Shown: piece by piece, positions 18,162 to 27,157 of the stretch
Position numbering within the stretch: position 1 is the stretch's first letter
Layout: each line of letters begins with the position of its first letter
Origin: Streptomyces sp. MBT53
GTDB taxonomy: Bacteria; Actinomycetota; Actinomycetes; Streptomycetales; Streptomycetaceae
Direction: 5' to 3'
DNA length: 64,000 nucleotides
Assembly: GCF_016654115.1 (NCBI RefSeq)
Contig: NZ_JAEQAZ010000004.1
Span: 62,001-126,000 of the forward strand
The notes under the pieces: generated by a model
What the model was told of the DNA's origin: nothing
Seen by the model: the letters and a program-made list of their open reading frames with translations, nothing else
Databases searched by the model: none
Translations under genes and position numbers: made by a program

Positions 18162-18345
18162 GCCCGTTCTCCTTTGCTGTCCATACGTCGAAAAAGGCGC
18201 GAAACAGCCGGAGTTCACCCATGAGGCATTCTTCGTCGCCGCGCACGACGCTAGTGAGGAGCAAGTAGATTTGGCAGTGTTAGATTTTCCTCACACCTCG
18301 CAACTTCGCGTTCCCCGGCGCGGGTTGTCGTCGTACGGTCGCCGC

Positions 18346-19071
18346 ATGCCCGCCGAAGAAGCCACGACCGCCCTCCCGTCCCTGCGCGAGCGGCGCCGGG
18401 CCGCGGCCACCCAGGAGATCGTGGACGCCGCCGAGCGCCACCTCACCGAGCACGGCCCGGCAGCTCTGTCGCTGCGCGCGGTCGCCCGCAGCCTCGGCAT
18501 GACCGTGCAGGCGCTCTACCACTACTTCCCGAGCCGGGACGCCCTCATCACGGTCCTCGTCACCAAGGCCTACGACGACCTGGCCGACGCCGTGCAGACC
18601 GCCGCCGAGACCGCGGCGGACGATCCGGACCTGCCCCGCCTGGTGCGGGCGGCCGAGGGCTACCGGCGGTGGGGCATCGCCCACCCCGAGCAGTTCCGAC
18701 TCCTCTACGGCACGCCGCTGCGGGACTACGCGGCACCGGCCGACGGTCCGACCACCCAGGCCACACGGCGGATGAGCATGATCTTCGAGCGCGAGCTCTT
18801 CGAGGAGTTCACCCCGGAGCAGCTCGCCGGGGCCGACATCCCCGAACTCTCACCCGAACTCCGGGGCTATCTGGAGGAGTTGCCGCACTACGGCCAGGGT
18901 CATCTGCCCTCGCCCGCGACCGCCCTCCTGATGAGCGCGTGGGGACACCTGCACGGCCTGGTCGCGCTGGAGGTGTTCGGACACACCACCTTCCTCGGCG
19001 GCCACCAGGCCGAGCTGTTCCGCATGGCGATGCGCAACCTGCTGGCCGACATCCACCGCCGGATCAGATGA
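18346..19071 (+). CDS. TetR-family transcriptional regulator
   Basis: 241 residues. The helix-turn-helix is LSLRAVARSLGMTVQALYHYFPSRDALI in the first 70 residues, after RRRAAATQEIVDAAERHL. The C-terminal part (about 90-230) resembles the WHG/TetR_C_13 ligand domain (WGIAHPEQFRLLYGTP). The ATG at 18346 starts just before the conserved region. It is divergent from the MMPL exporter across 184 bp, the standard layout for a repressor of an efflux gene. That gap contains two TAGATTT motifs (18266 and 18281) in an AT-rich patch but no clear palindrome. Confidence 0.9.
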   Translation: MPAEEATTALPSLRERRRAAATQEIVDAAERHLTEHGPAALSLRAVARSLGMTVQALYHYFPSRDALITVLVTKAYDDLADAVQTAAETAADDPDLPRLVRAAEGYRRWGIAHPEQFRLLYGTPLRDYAAPADGPTTQATRRMSMIFERELFEEFTPEQLAGADIPELSPELRGYLEELPHYGQGHLPSPATALLMSAWGHLHGLVALEVFGHTTFLGGHQAELFRMAMRNLLADIHRRIR

Positions 19072-19103
19072 CACGGTCCGACCGGGCGCCGTAGCGTGCC
19101 GAG

Positions 19104-19760
19104 GTGGATCTCTTCTCACGCTCCTGGACGGCTCTGCTCGCTGCGGTCGCCGACCTCGAGGACGCTGATTTCGAACGGCCTTCGGGGTGTGCCGGTTGGC
19201 TGGTGCGGGACCTGGTCTGTCATCTGGTCATCGATGCCCAGGACGTGCTGATCACTCTCGTGACACCCGCCGACACGGAACCGACCCGCGACGCGGTGAG
19301 CTACTGGGCGGTCAGCCGGACGGCACCCACCGGTGACGACCCGCTCGACGCGCTGATCGTGCGACTGGCCGCCGCGTACGTGGAGCCAGGGCTGCTCAAG
19401 TTCCATCTGGACGACGTCGGTTCGGCCGCCGGCCGCGCCGCCCGGCTCGCCGACCCCGGTCTGCGGGTGAGCACGCAGGGCCAGGTGCTCACCGCGGGCG
19501 ACTACCTCTCCGCGTACGTCCTGGAGTGGACGCTGCACCACCTCGACCTGGTCGGGCACCTCCCGGACGTGACGGGACCGCCCGTCGAAGCACTCGCCGG
19601 GTCACGCGAGTTGCTGGAGCGGATCGCCAACGCCCCGTTCCCCGCGTGCTTCTCCGACCGGGACGCGCTGCTCGTCGGCACGGGACGGCGGGCGCCGACG
19701 GAAGCGGAGAGATACCAACTCGGCTCACTCGCAGGGCAGGTGCCGCTGTACTTCGGCTGA
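19104..19760 (+). CDS. Mycothiol-dependent maleylpyruvate-isomerase-like protein
   Basis: 218 residues of the DinB-like four-helix MDMPI family (actinobacterial TIGR03083-type). The metal-site histidines are in VRDLVCHLVID and LEWTLHHLDLVGH. In this family a divalent metal activates mycothiol for isomerisation or transferase chemistry, but most members are uncharacterised. GTG start at 19104, preceded by GAG only. It is 32 bp after the TetR gene in the same direction. A strong hairpin follows. Confidence 0.85.
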   Translation: MDLFSRSWTALLAAVADLEDADFERPSGCAGWLVRDLVCHLVIDAQDVLITLVTPADTEPTRDAVSYWAVSRTAPTGDDPLDALIVRLAAAYVEPGLLKFHLDDVGSAAGRAARLADPGLRVSTQGQVLTAGDYLSAYVLEWTLHHLDLVGHLPDVTGPPVEALAGSRELLERIANAPFPACFSDRDALLVGTGRRAPTEAERYQLGSLAGQVPLYFG

Positions 19761-19763
19761 CCT

Positions 19764-19800
19764 GTCGGCAACTCGGGCCGTGCGCACCCGAGTTGCCGAC
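19764..19800. terminator. Bidirectional hairpin terminator
   Basis: GTCGGCAACTCGGG and CCCGAGTTGCCGAC form a perfect 14-bp stem around a 9-nt loop. It lies between two convergent genes. There is no T-tract, as is usual in actinobacteria. Confidence 0.8.
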
Positions 19801-19822
19801 CTGCGGCGAGCGGCCGTACCGC

Positions 19823-21604
19823 TCAGAGCGCTGCCGCCGCCGCGCGGCCCGCCTGGCGGCCGGAGAACAGGCAGCCGCCGAGGAAGGTGCCCTCCATCGA
19901 GCGGTAGCCGTGCACTCCCCCGCCGCCGAAGCCGGACACCTCACCGGCCGCGTACAGACCGGGAATCGGCGCACCGGTGGCGTCCAGGACCCGGCCCGAG
20001 AGGTCGGTCTGGAGGCCGCCGAGGGTCTTGCGGGTGAGGATGTTGAGGCGGACGGCGATCAGTGGTCCGGCGGCCGGGTCCAGGATCTTGTGGATCGCGG
20101 CGGTGCGGCTGAGTGAATCGCCGGTGTAGGAAAGGGCGTTGCGGATGCCCATCACCTGGGCGTCCTTCGAGTACGGGTTGTCGATCTCCCGGTCCCGGGC
20201 CTCGATCTGCCGCTGGAGATCGGCGAGTTGGATCAGGCCGTCGCCGGTCAGCTTGTTCATGCCGAGGACCAGTTCGGAGAGGGTGGTGGCGGTGACGAAG
20301 TCGACGCCGTTCTTCCTGAACTTCTCGATCGGCTCCGGCGTCTGCCAGATGCGCGAGAGCAGCATCAGGATGTCCTTGTTGGTGAGATCCGGGTTCTGTT
20401 CGGACCCCGACAGCGCAAACTCCTTCGCGATGATCTTGCTGGTGGTGACGAACCACGAGTAGTCGTAGCCGCTGGCGGTGATCGAGCCCAGGGTGTGGAG
20501 GGTGTCGTAGCCCGGCATGTCGGGGGCGGAGAACCGCTTGCCCTTGGCGTCGAACCACATCGAGGACGGGCCCGGGAGGATGCGGATGCCGTGGTTGGGC
20601 CAGATCGGGTCGTAGTTCCTGAGGCCCTCGGTGTAGTGCCACATCCGGTCGGGGTTGACGATCCGGCCGCCCGCCGACGCGGTGATGCCCAGCATCCGGC
20701 CGTCCACGTAGGCGGGCACGCCGGTGATCATGTTCTTGGGCGCGGGGCCGAGCCGGGCCGGCCAGTTCTGCCGTACGAGATCGTGGTTGGCGCCTATGCC
20801 ACCCGAAGTGACGATCACGACAGGGGCCTTGAGGTCGAAGTCGCCGACCACGGTGCGGGAAGTGGCCTTGCCGCGCTGGGCGGAGCTGGGTTCGAGGACC
20901 GAGCCGCGGACTCCGGTCACGGTGCCGCCGGTGCGGACGATCTCGTTGACCTGGTGGCGGAACTTGAAGACCACCTTGCCGCTCGCGACCCCGGCCCGCA
21001 CCTGCTTCTCGAACGGCTCGACCACGGCCGGGCCGGTGCCCCAGGTGACGTGGAAGCGGGGCACCGAGTTGCCGTGTCCGTCGGCGAGGCCGCCGCCGCG
21101 CTCGGCCCAGCCGACGATCGGGAACCAGCGGATGCCGAGGCCGTAGAGCCAGGACCGCTTCTCGTTGGCCGCGAAGTCCACATACGCCTCGGCCCACTTG
21201 TGGGCCCAGTAGTCCTGGCCGGTCGGGTCGTCGATGCCGCGGTCGAAGCCGGCCGTGCCCTGCCAGTCCTGCCAGGCCAGTTCCTGGGAGTCCTTGATGC
21301 CCATGAGCCGCTGCTCGTCGGAGTTGATCAGGAACAGTCCGCCGAAGGACCAGAACGCCTGGCCGCCTAGGTTGGACTCGGGCTCCTGGTCCAGGAGCAG
21401 CACTTTCTTTCCGGCGGCGACCAGTTCGGCCGTCGCGACCAGTCCGGCCAGACCGTGGCCGACGACGATGGCGTCGGCGTCCGAGGTACCGGCCGCGAAC
21501 GCCGGTGCCGCGTGCGCCGCGAGGGCAGCGCCGGCGGCGACGCCACCGGCCACCGTCAGGGCTCTTCGTCTGCTGATCGCCGTGGGGGACGTCAGGTTCT
21601 CCAT
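19823..21604 (-). CDS. Tat-exported FAD-binding dehydrogenase (KstD/fumarate-reductase family)
   Basis: 593 residues. The N-terminus has a twin-arginine signal (ISRRRALTVAGGVAAGAAL ... HAAPAFAA, cleavage near residue 40). Mature protein begins with the FAD-binding DAIVVGHGLAGLVATAELV and ends with a flavin-contact region GLYAAGEVSGFGGGGVHGYR. Annotated relatives are 3-ketosteroid dehydrogenase-like or fumarate-reductase-type flavoproteins, and this one would act outside the membrane. The ATG at 21604 has GGAAGG 7 bp upstream. No steroid genes are nearby, so a steroid substrate is unlikely. Confidence 0.9.
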   Translation of the reverse strand: MENLTSPTAISRRRALTVAGGVAAGAALAAHAAPAFAAGTSDADAIVVGHGLAGLVATAELVAAGKKVLLLDQEPESNLGGQAFWSFGGLFLINSDEQRLMGIKDSQELAWQDWQGTAGFDRGIDDPTGQDYWAHKWAEAYVDFAANEKRSWLYGLGIRWFPIVGWAERGGGLADGHGNSVPRFHVTWGTGPAVVEPFEKQVRAGVASGKVVFKFRHQVNEIVRTGGTVTGVRGSVLEPSSAQRGKATSRTVVGDFDLKAPVVIVTSGGIGANHDLVRQNWPARLGPAPKNMITGVPAYVDGRMLGITASAGGRIVNPDRMWHYTEGLRNYDPIWPNHGIRILPGPSSMWFDAKGKRFSAPDMPGYDTLHTLGSITASGYDYSWFVTTSKIIAKEFALSGSEQNPDLTNKDILMLLSRIWQTPEPIEKFRKNGVDFVTATTLSELVLGMNKLTGDGLIQLADLQRQIEARDREIDNPYSKDAQVMGIRNALSYTGDSLSRTAAIHKILDPAAGPLIAVRLNILTRKTLGGLQTDLSGRVLDATGAPIPGLYAAGEVSGFGGGGVHGYRSMEGTFLGGCLFSGRQAGRAAAAAL

Positions 21605-21739
21605 GAGGTGCCTTCCGAATGAGTACAGGAGGTGCGGGAGGTGTGCGCGACACGTGGCGCGTGCCGCGACACCTCTGTTGTTACCGCCGGTAGCACCTAA
21701 GGAAACCAAGCTGTGTCGGCAGTGTTGCGGAAGTCCGGG

Positions 21740-22438
21740 TCACGCCATGTCGAGCGGTCCTTCACGGTCGACGAAGCGGCCGAAGCCCGCGCCCGGTCCC
21801 TCGGTGGCGAGCCGGACGATCGCGTCGGTTCCCTCGGTGACGGTCTGCGGGCCGCTGTGGCCGTTGAGGTCGGTCGCCGTGTAGCCGGGATCGGCGGCGT
21901 TGACCCGAACGTCCTTGAGGGCCTTGGCGTATTGCGTGGTCAGCATGGTGAGGGCCGCCTTGGACGCGGTGTAGAGCGGCGCGACGACGGAGGACTCGAT
22001 CCGTGACGGGTCGTGCGTGATGGCGAGGGACCCCATGCCGCTGCTGACGTTCACGACGACCGGGTCGGCCGAGCGGCGCAGCAGCGGGAGGAAGGCGCTG
22101 GTCGTGCGGACCGCGCCGAAGACGTTGACGTCGAAGACGGCGAGCGCGTCGGCTCCCGTCAGTTCGGCGGGATCCCCGTACGGGCCGTGCACTCCGGCGT
22201 TGTTGATCAGAACGTCGAGCACGCCTTCGTGTACGGCGACATCGGCCGCCGCGGCGGCGACGGAGGCGTCGTCGGTGACGTCGATGCGGACGAACCGCGC
22301 GCCCAACTCGGCGGCGGCAGCGGCGCCCCGCTCCTCGTCGCGGGCTCCGACGATCACGGTGTGGCCGAGGGCGAGGAGACGTCGGGCGGTCTCGTGGCCG
22401 AGGCCCTTGTTGGCTCCGGTGATGAACGTGGTGGTCAT
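21740..22438 (-). CDS. SDR-family oxidoreductase
   Basis: 232 residues. Classical SDR motifs are TGANKGLGHETARRLL at the N-terminus, NNAGVHG, the catalytic serine in VNVSSGMGSL, and YTASKAALTML. This carbonyl-reductase-like subgroup (TGANKG[IL]G) usually uses NADPH. It is divergent from an MmyB-like XRE regulator 103 bp away; SDRs next to this regulator type are frequent in Streptomyces and are likely its target. Confidence 0.9.
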   Translation of the reverse strand: MTTTFITGANKGLGHETARRLLALGHTVIVGARDEERGAAAAAELGARFVRIDVTDDASVAAAAADVAVHEGVLDVLINNAGVHGPYGDPAELTGADALAVFDVNVFGAVRTTSAFLPLLRRSADPVVVNVSSGMGSLAITHDPSRIESSVVAPLYTASKAALTMLTTQYAKALKDVRVNAADPGYTATDLNGHSGPQTVTEGTDAIVRLATEGPGAGFGRFVDREGPLDMA

Positions 22439-22541
22439 GCGTTGATCGTCCGCGCGGCGCCGGTGCTGTGCCAGGGACGGCACGACCGTAGGAACGGCAT
22501 TACCAGCATGGCGAGTTGAGGGCAGGATGGAGGGTATGACA

Positions 22542-23429
22542 GTGAACGAGAGACTCGGACTGGGTGCGACGATCCGGGCCTGGCGGGAGCGGTTGTCGCC
22601 GTCGGCGGTGGGGCTGCCGTCAGGCCGGTCCCGGCGGGCGGCCGGCCTGCGCCGCGAGGAACTCGCCGAGCGCGCGGGTGTGTCGGTCGACTACGTCGTA
22701 CGCCTGGAGCAGGGGCGCTCCACGGCACCCTCGGCACAGGTCGTCAACTCCCTCGCTCACGCGCTCCGGTTGAGCGACACCGAGCGCGAACACCTCTACC
22801 GGATGGCCGGGTTGGTCCCGCCGAACCATGAGCCGATCCCGGACTACCTCCCGCCGGGCGTGCACCGTGTGCTGAACCGGCTCGGCGAGGTCGCGGTCGC
22901 CGTGTTCGCCGCCGACTGGCAGTTGATCTGGTGGAATCCCGGGTGGGCCGCGCTGCTCGGTGACCCGTCGGCCAAGCCGCCCGCACTCCGCAACTTCGCC
23001 CGTGAGCGTTTCCCGATCGGCTCCGGCGACGACGTACGCATCGCCTCCTGGCCGGTGCTGGTGCGCGACGGAGACAACTCGGACCTGGCCGTCGTGTCCG
23101 ACCTGCGCCGCGCCACCGGCCGCTACCCGCACGACCCACGCCTGGCCGACCTGATCCGTCAACTCACCGCGGGCAACGCGACGTTCGCCCGACTGTGGGC
23201 GAGCGGCACGGTGGCCGCGCACCGCGAGGACCGCAAGACGGTGCGGCATCCCACGGTCGGGCCCGTGGACGTGGACTGCGACGTCCTGACGGACGGCGAC
23301 TCGGACCTGAAGATCGTCATCTTGACGGCGGCGCCCGGGAGTTCGGACGAGGCGAAGCTGCGACGGGTCGTCGCCGCGCCCCTCTCCGACCGCACGGGTA
23401 CGACTACCGGTATGCCGTCAATCACCTGA
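22542..23429 (+). CDS. XRE-family regulator with MmyB-like sensor domain
   Basis: 295 residues from a GTG at 22542 with GGAGGG (22529-22534) 7 bp upstream; ATGs at 22527 and 22536 overlap or abut that site. Residues 10-75 are the helix-turn-helix (GLRREELAERAGVSVDYVVRLEQGR) and about 100-270 the MmyB-like PAS-type domain (DWQLIWWNPGWAALLG, NFARERFPIG, LWASGTVAAHRED). The sensor domain is thought to bind fatty-acid-like ligands in relatives. It probably controls the divergent SDR gene. Confidence 0.92.
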   Translation: MNERLGLGATIRAWRERLSPSAVGLPSGRSRRAAGLRREELAERAGVSVDYVVRLEQGRSTAPSAQVVNSLAHALRLSDTEREHLYRMAGLVPPNHEPIPDYLPPGVHRVLNRLGEVAVAVFAADWQLIWWNPGWAALLGDPSAKPPALRNFARERFPIGSGDDVRIASWPVLVRDGDNSDLAVVSDLRRATGRYPHDPRLADLIRQLTAGNATFARLWASGTVAAHREDRKTVRHPTVGPVDVDCDVLTDGDSDLKIVILTAAPGSSDEAKLRRVVAAPLSDRTGTTTGMPSIT

Positions 23430-23526
23430 GAAGCCGTTGTCGTTCCGATCTCGAGATGTCCAAGTGGGTCGGCCGCGGAGGCCGTGTGACAGGATCGCCT
23501 CGATTCGGCTGGACGGGGAGGCCAGG

Positions 23527-24510
23527 GTGGGGATCTTCGACGGGAGACGCAGGCGCAAGGAGGACCTGGACGCGGAGGCGGCTGTCAAGGAGCGGATATC
23601 GCGGGTCATGCCTCTGGTGAAGGATCGGCGCCTGCCCGAGGTCGAGGCGGAACTGCGCGAGTGCCTCGGCGAGGCCGAGCGCCGCTTCGGTGCCGAGCAC
23701 GCCGTGACGCGACTGGCGCTGTGCCAACTGAGCATCGGGCTGTTGCTGGTCCACCGCGCTGCCGAGGCGGAACCGGGATTTCGCCGCCTCCTCCAGGGGC
23801 CGGGCAGAGCACCCCTCGACCAATTCACCACCGACCTGTGGCAGTTGCTCGCCGGCAGTATGTACTGTCAGGGGTGCCACGAGGACGCGGCCCGGGAATA
23901 CGAAGAGCTGGGCAACGCCCTTTCCGTAGAACTGGATTCATTCCATCCCCTGATGCTCCGCGTGCGCGTCTACCGGGCGTTTCAGTTGTGCCACCTGCGT
24001 CGCTTCGAGGAGGCCGAAGCCGAGACGCGGGCGGTCAGCGAGCGGAGCGTTCACGTACCCGCGGCCACGGGCTTCCCCCTGCGGTGGGACGCGGCGCACG
24101 GACTCTCGTACGCGCTCACCCGCCAAGGGCGTCCGAAGGAAGGAGAGTCGGTGGCCCGCGAAGCCTTGACCTCCATGCCGGCGCGACAGGCGGACAGTGA
24201 CGCCCGTCGTTTCGGCCTCGGACAGGATCTTGCCTACGCGTTCAATGCGCAGGGCCGTCATACCGAAGCCCTCGACTGTGTGAGGAGCGCCCGCACGGCC
24301 TTCATCGCCTCTCCGGCGTTCGATCCCGCCGAGGCGTCCACGGCTGGGGTGCCCACTGCGGAGGCCCTGTTGGGCCTCGCACGTCATGAGGAAGCGGCTC
24401 AGGAGGCCCGTGCCACCATTACGACCCTCACGGAGCTGTACGGCCCCGGGCACGGGTGCGTCCGCGATGCGGCGGAGCTGTTGAGGCAAGCCGGGGCCGA
24501 GATCACCTGA
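23527..24510 (+). CDS. Tetratricopeptide-repeat-like protein
   Basis: 327 residues from a GTG at 23527 (GGGGAGG about 5 bp upstream). The chain is helical with TPR-like pairs, for example RRFEEAEAETRAVSER, RQGRPKEGESVAREAL, AQGRHTEALDCVRSARTAF and RHEEAAQEARATITTL, each with the small residue and Ala spacing of TPR helices. It has no signal peptide or membrane segment. Such proteins are scaffolds; the partner is unknown and no neighbouring gene suggests one. Confidence 0.8.
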   Translation: MGIFDGRRRRKEDLDAEAAVKERISRVMPLVKDRRLPEVEAELRECLGEAERRFGAEHAVTRLALCQLSIGLLLVHRAAEAEPGFRRLLQGPGRAPLDQFTTDLWQLLAGSMYCQGCHEDAAREYEELGNALSVELDSFHPLMLRVRVYRAFQLCHLRRFEEAEAETRAVSERSVHVPAATGFPLRWDAAHGLSYALTRQGRPKEGESVAREALTSMPARQADSDARRFGLGQDLAYAFNAQGRHTEALDCVRSARTAFIASPAFDPAEASTAGVPTAEALLGLARHEEAAQEARATITTLTELYGPGHGCVRDAAELLRQAGAEIT

Positions 24511-24698
24511 TGCCTCGCCGCCCCACCCGGGCAAGTCGCTGTGGGCGCGGGTGCGGCCGTCGGATGGCGGAACCCGATGGTCCTGGGCTTGGGAGGCCGA
24601 GTCGTCCGGGCGGTCGTGATGGACCTGCGGCCCAGCATCGGCGTGTGCGACGCCGAACGGAGGCGATCCCGGCGGACGCCGCTCCACCCGGCGCGCTT

Positions 24699-25622
24699 TC
24701 AGTGCTTGGCGAACTGAAGCCGCGTGGCCTGTACGACGTCGGGGCGCACCGCGAGCGCGGGAACGGTGAGCTGCTCGCCGTAGATGTCGGTGAGCCGGAT
24801 CGAGCCGCCGCAGCCGCTGCCGCTCTCGGAGAGGAAGTAGTTGTAACTGGCGCGCGGCAGTTGACGCCAGGTGCCGCCCGCGAGGACCTCCAGGCGGGCC
24901 AGCGGATTGCGGTGGCCGATCGCCTGGATACCGCACCAGTACCGGCTGGACCCGGTCTTGTAGCGGATCGAGATCGTGTCGGAGGTGCTGGGGCTCACCA
25001 GGTTCCAGGTGATCGGGATCCGGCCGGCCGAAGGGCTGGCGAGCTTGGCGAAGGCCTGCGCGCTGAGGTCGATCTGCCCCGGCGCGCAGTCCCCCGGGCA
25101 CTCGTTGGTGATCCGCACGGTGACGGTGGCACCGCCGGCCGCGTGGACGAGCACATACGCCCCGCAGGCCTTGGACGACTCGTAGTCGGCGGTGTTCATC
25201 GCACCGGTCAGGACTTCGTCGCCCGGGTCGTAGAGACAGGCACCGGCGCCGCCGTCCGCGTCGTAGAAGGTGGCGACGCCTCGGTACGTGACGCCCGGCC
25301 GGATGCGACCCGCCAACGAGGCGGTGCCGGCGGCCTGTTGGCGGGCCTTCGTGGCCGACGGGCCGGCCGAGTGGGCGGACGCTGTCGCCGACGGCTTCTT
25401 GGACGCGTCGGTCGCGTGCGCGGACGGCGACGCGGAGGCGGTCGAAGTGCCGGTCGCGGACGGGGAGTTCGTCGCGGATCCGGTGGCGGCGGGTGCGGTG
25501 GACGCGTGTCCCGCCTCGGTCTTCACGTCCTCGCCGCTCTTGTCACCGGGCAGCAGCACCAGGGCGAGCGACACGACGATGAGCACCGCGGCCGCCGACA
25601 GAAACAGCCACCGCTTGGACAC
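24699..25622 (-). CDS. Expansin-like / RlpA-type secreted cell-wall protein
   Basis: 307 residues from a GTG at 25622 (GAGGAGG a few bases upstream). An N-terminal membrane segment (WLFLSAAAVLIVVSLALVLL) anchors or exports it, followed by about 80 residues rich in Ser, Thr and Ala (a linker). Then comes a double-psi beta-barrel resembling expansin domain 1 (GVATFYDADGGAGACLYD, VTVRITNECPGDCAPGQIDLS, FAKLA) and a C-terminal beta-sandwich as in bacterial expansins (EXLX1-like). Expansins loosen polysaccharide contacts without hydrolysis, so plant or bacterial wall binding is likely. Confidence 0.85.
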   Translation of the reverse strand: MSKRWLFLSAAAVLIVVSLALVLLPGDKSGEDVKTEAGHASTAPAATGSATNSPSATGTSTASASPSAHATDASKKPSATASAHSAGPSATKARQQAAGTASLAGRIRPGVTYRGVATFYDADGGAGACLYDPGDEVLTGAMNTADYESSKACGAYVLVHAAGGATVTVRITNECPGDCAPGQIDLSAQAFAKLASPSAGRIPITWNLVSPSTSDTISIRYKTGSSRYWCGIQAIGHRNPLARLEVLAGGTWRQLPRASYNYFLSESGSGCGGSIRLTDIYGEQLTVPALAVRPDVVQATRLQFAKH

Positions 25623-25770
25623 CGGACCTCCTCGACAGCCATCCCCCGTTCCCCGGAGCAATGGAGGAGGTGATCGTGCCAGCCCCGGGGGGAGGGCGGC
25701 AAGCCCTTTCTGCAGATACGCAGTTGGGGCGGGTGTCGAGCGAAGTGGCGGATGTGGATTGAATACGGCC

Positions 25771-26304
25771 ATGGACTCCCCGATCTGGGCCGCACTGTCG
25801 GTCGCCGAACGTTCCGCCGTGGACGAGCTGATCCGGCGGGACCACCGCCTCCCGGCACTCGCCCGCATGCGTGAGGCCTTCCCGGCCGAATCCAGGCCGG
25901 GGTTGTACGAGACGCTGGACGTGGTGGCTGAGCGCTACCGGGAGCTGGGCATGAGCTTCGAGCGGCGCCCGACCCCGCCACTGGACCTGGCGGCGCTCAC
26001 GGAACAGGTCGAGGCGCTGCCCGGCCGGACGGTGGCCATCGAAGCGATGTGGGACGGCGACAGCGACGGCTGGTGCGTGGACCTCATGGCCCACACGGAC
26101 GCCCCCGTCGCCGAGCACCGGCTCGCCGTCATCCGGCACGGCGGTGACCTGCGGCTGTTCAACGGCACGGTCCCGCCGTGGCCCGAAGCGCGGGAGGCGC
26201 AGACGGTCGGCCGTGCACTGGCCGAACGGTTCGGCGTGCCGTTCCACTTCGCCGGCCCCGACGAGCCCGAGATCGACGCCCCGCGCTGGAGAACCAGTTC
26301 GTGA
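25771..26304 (+). CDS. Uncharacterised protein
   Basis: 177 residues, no recognisable domain. It starts with ATG at 25771, a position supported by the change from low-complexity to protein-like sequence; the longer frame upstream is antisense to the expansin gene. The N-terminal half is helical and charged and the C-terminal half has alternating beta-like stretches (GWCVDLMAHTDAP, HRLAVIRHGGDLRLF). There is no signal peptide or membrane segment. Divergent from the expansin-like gene by 148 bp. Confidence 0.7.
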   Translation: MDSPIWAALSVAERSAVDELIRRDHRLPALARMREAFPAESRPGLYETLDVVAERYRELGMSFERRPTPPLDLAALTEQVEALPGRTVAIEAMWDGDSDGWCVDLMAHTDAPVAEHRLAVIRHGGDLRLFNGTVPPWPEAREAQTVGRALAERFGVPFHFAGPDEPEIDAPRWRTSS

Positions 26305-26345
26305 GCCGGCGCTACTGCCGCGCGGCCGGACGCCGTCGGTGGTTC

Positions 26346-26361
26346 GGAGGTGGTCACCTCC
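26346..26361. terminator. Short inverted repeat between convergent genes
   Basis: GGAGGTG and CACCTCC pair over a 2-bp centre. It lies between the stop of the uncharacterised gene and the TetR stop and may contribute to termination together with the next hairpin. Confidence 0.35.
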
Positions 26362-26370
26362 AGGGCCGTA

Positions 26371-26392
26371 CCCGATCTCAGCCGAGATCGGG
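26371..26392. terminator. Hairpin terminator overlapping the TetR stop codon
   Basis: CCCGATCTC and GAGATCGGG form a perfect 9-bp stem with an AGCC loop. The TetR stop codon (26378-26380) is inside it. Terminates the convergent pair. Confidence 0.6.
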
Positions 26393-27013
26393 CAACGGGC
26401 GCCGGGCGACGACGCGGGCGTCCTCCGGGGGGACACCGAGCATGCGCAGCAGCATCTCGGCCAGCTGGGAGGCGGCCTCGTCCCCGTCGAGATCGGGGCG
26501 GGCGAATCGCAGCTGAACCAGGGCCAGCAGAGAACCGCCCAGCACGGTCAGGGCGACGGTCGGGTCGCCGATGGTGAACCGGCCCGAGGCGATGCCGGCC
26601 TCCAGGTCACGCACGGCACGCGGCGCCAGGCCGGAGTCGGAGTGGATGTGGCCGAGGCCGCGGTGGCGCAGGACCTGCATCAGTTCCGGGCGTGAGTCGG
26701 CCAGGCGCGCGCTGAGGCGGAAGCCGGCGGCCACGAGCTCTGCGGGGTCGTCGATGTCCTGGAGGTGTTCGTCGAAGGCCTGGCCGAGCTCGTCGAGGGC
26801 GTCGACGACGGCCGCGTCGAACAGTTCCATCTTCGACTCGAAGTGGTTGTAGAAGGAGCCGAAGCCGACGTCCGCGCGTTCCGCGATGGTCTGGATACTC
26901 GCGCTGGTGTCCCCGGTCTCGGCGAGGATCTGCCGGGCCGCCCTGATCAGGGCCTGGCGGGTCTCGGCGCGACGGCGTTCGAAGCGGTTGCGGGGCGGGG
27001 CTGACGTCGGCAT
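26378..27013 (-). CDS. TetR-family regulator of the aromatic operon
   Basis: 211 residues from the ATG at 27013 (an ATG at 27043 is also possible; neither has a clear ribosome binding site). The helix-turn-helix is ASIQTIAERADVGFGSFYNHFESKMELF after RRAETRQALIRAARQIL. The C-terminal domain (about 80-200) is helical with ELMQVLRHRGLGH. It is divergent from the extradiol dioxygenase operon across about 115-145 bp that carries two copies of a TGATGA palindrome, so it very probably represses both itself and the operon until an aromatic intermediate binds. Confidence 0.93.
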   Translation of the reverse strand: MPTSAPPRNRFERRRAETRQALIRAARQILAETGDTSASIQTIAERADVGFGSFYNHFESKMELFDAAVVDALDELGQAFDEHLQDIDDPAELVAAGFRLSARLADSRPELMQVLRHRGLGHIHSDSGLAPRAVRDLEAGIASGRFTIGDPTVALTVLGGSLLALVQLRFARPDLDGDEAASQLAEMLLRMLGVPPEDARVVARRPLPDLG

Positions 27014-27053
27014 ACGCGCGAGCTTAGCAACAGGGACCCGCATCCCACAGTTC

Positions 27054-27067
27054 TGATGAATTCATCA
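27054..27067. promoter_or_regulatory. TetR operator 1 (perfect palindrome)
   Basis: TGATGAATTCATCA is a perfect 14-bp palindrome followed by AAT. It lies directly upstream of the TetR coding region, so it would serve autoregulation. Confidence 0.75.
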
Positions 27068-27086
27068 ATTTACCCGGGTGAAACTA

Positions 27087-27115
27087 TTGACGATCGACAG
27101 GTCAAAGCTGATGAT
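27087..27115 (+). promoter_or_regulatory. Promoter of the aromatic operon
   Basis: TTGACG (27087-27092) is followed at 17 bp by GATGAT (27110-27115). The -10 lies inside operator 2, so repressor binding would exclude polymerase. Confidence 0.5.
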
Positions 27116-27122
27116 TCCATCA
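27109..27122. promoter_or_regulatory. TetR operator 2 (near-palindrome)
   Basis: TGATGATTCCATCA matches operator 1 at 12 of 14 positions and is also followed by AAT. Centres of the two sites are 55 bp apart. It overlaps the -10 of the catabolic promoter. Confidence 0.7.
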
Positions 27123-27157
27123 ATCAGTGAGGCGACCCGGAAGCCCGGAGGAGAACC

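Noticed and set aside
18263..18292. Two TAGATTT motifs in the MMPL/TetR gap as a TetR operator
   Set aside because: They are direct, not inverted, and no symmetric site or promoter spacing could be found, so I did not call an operator.
24511..24698. Possible small gene between the TPR and expansin genes
   Set aside because: Open frames here are extensions of shadows with no start signal or recognisable sequence; I see nothing functional in these 188 bp.
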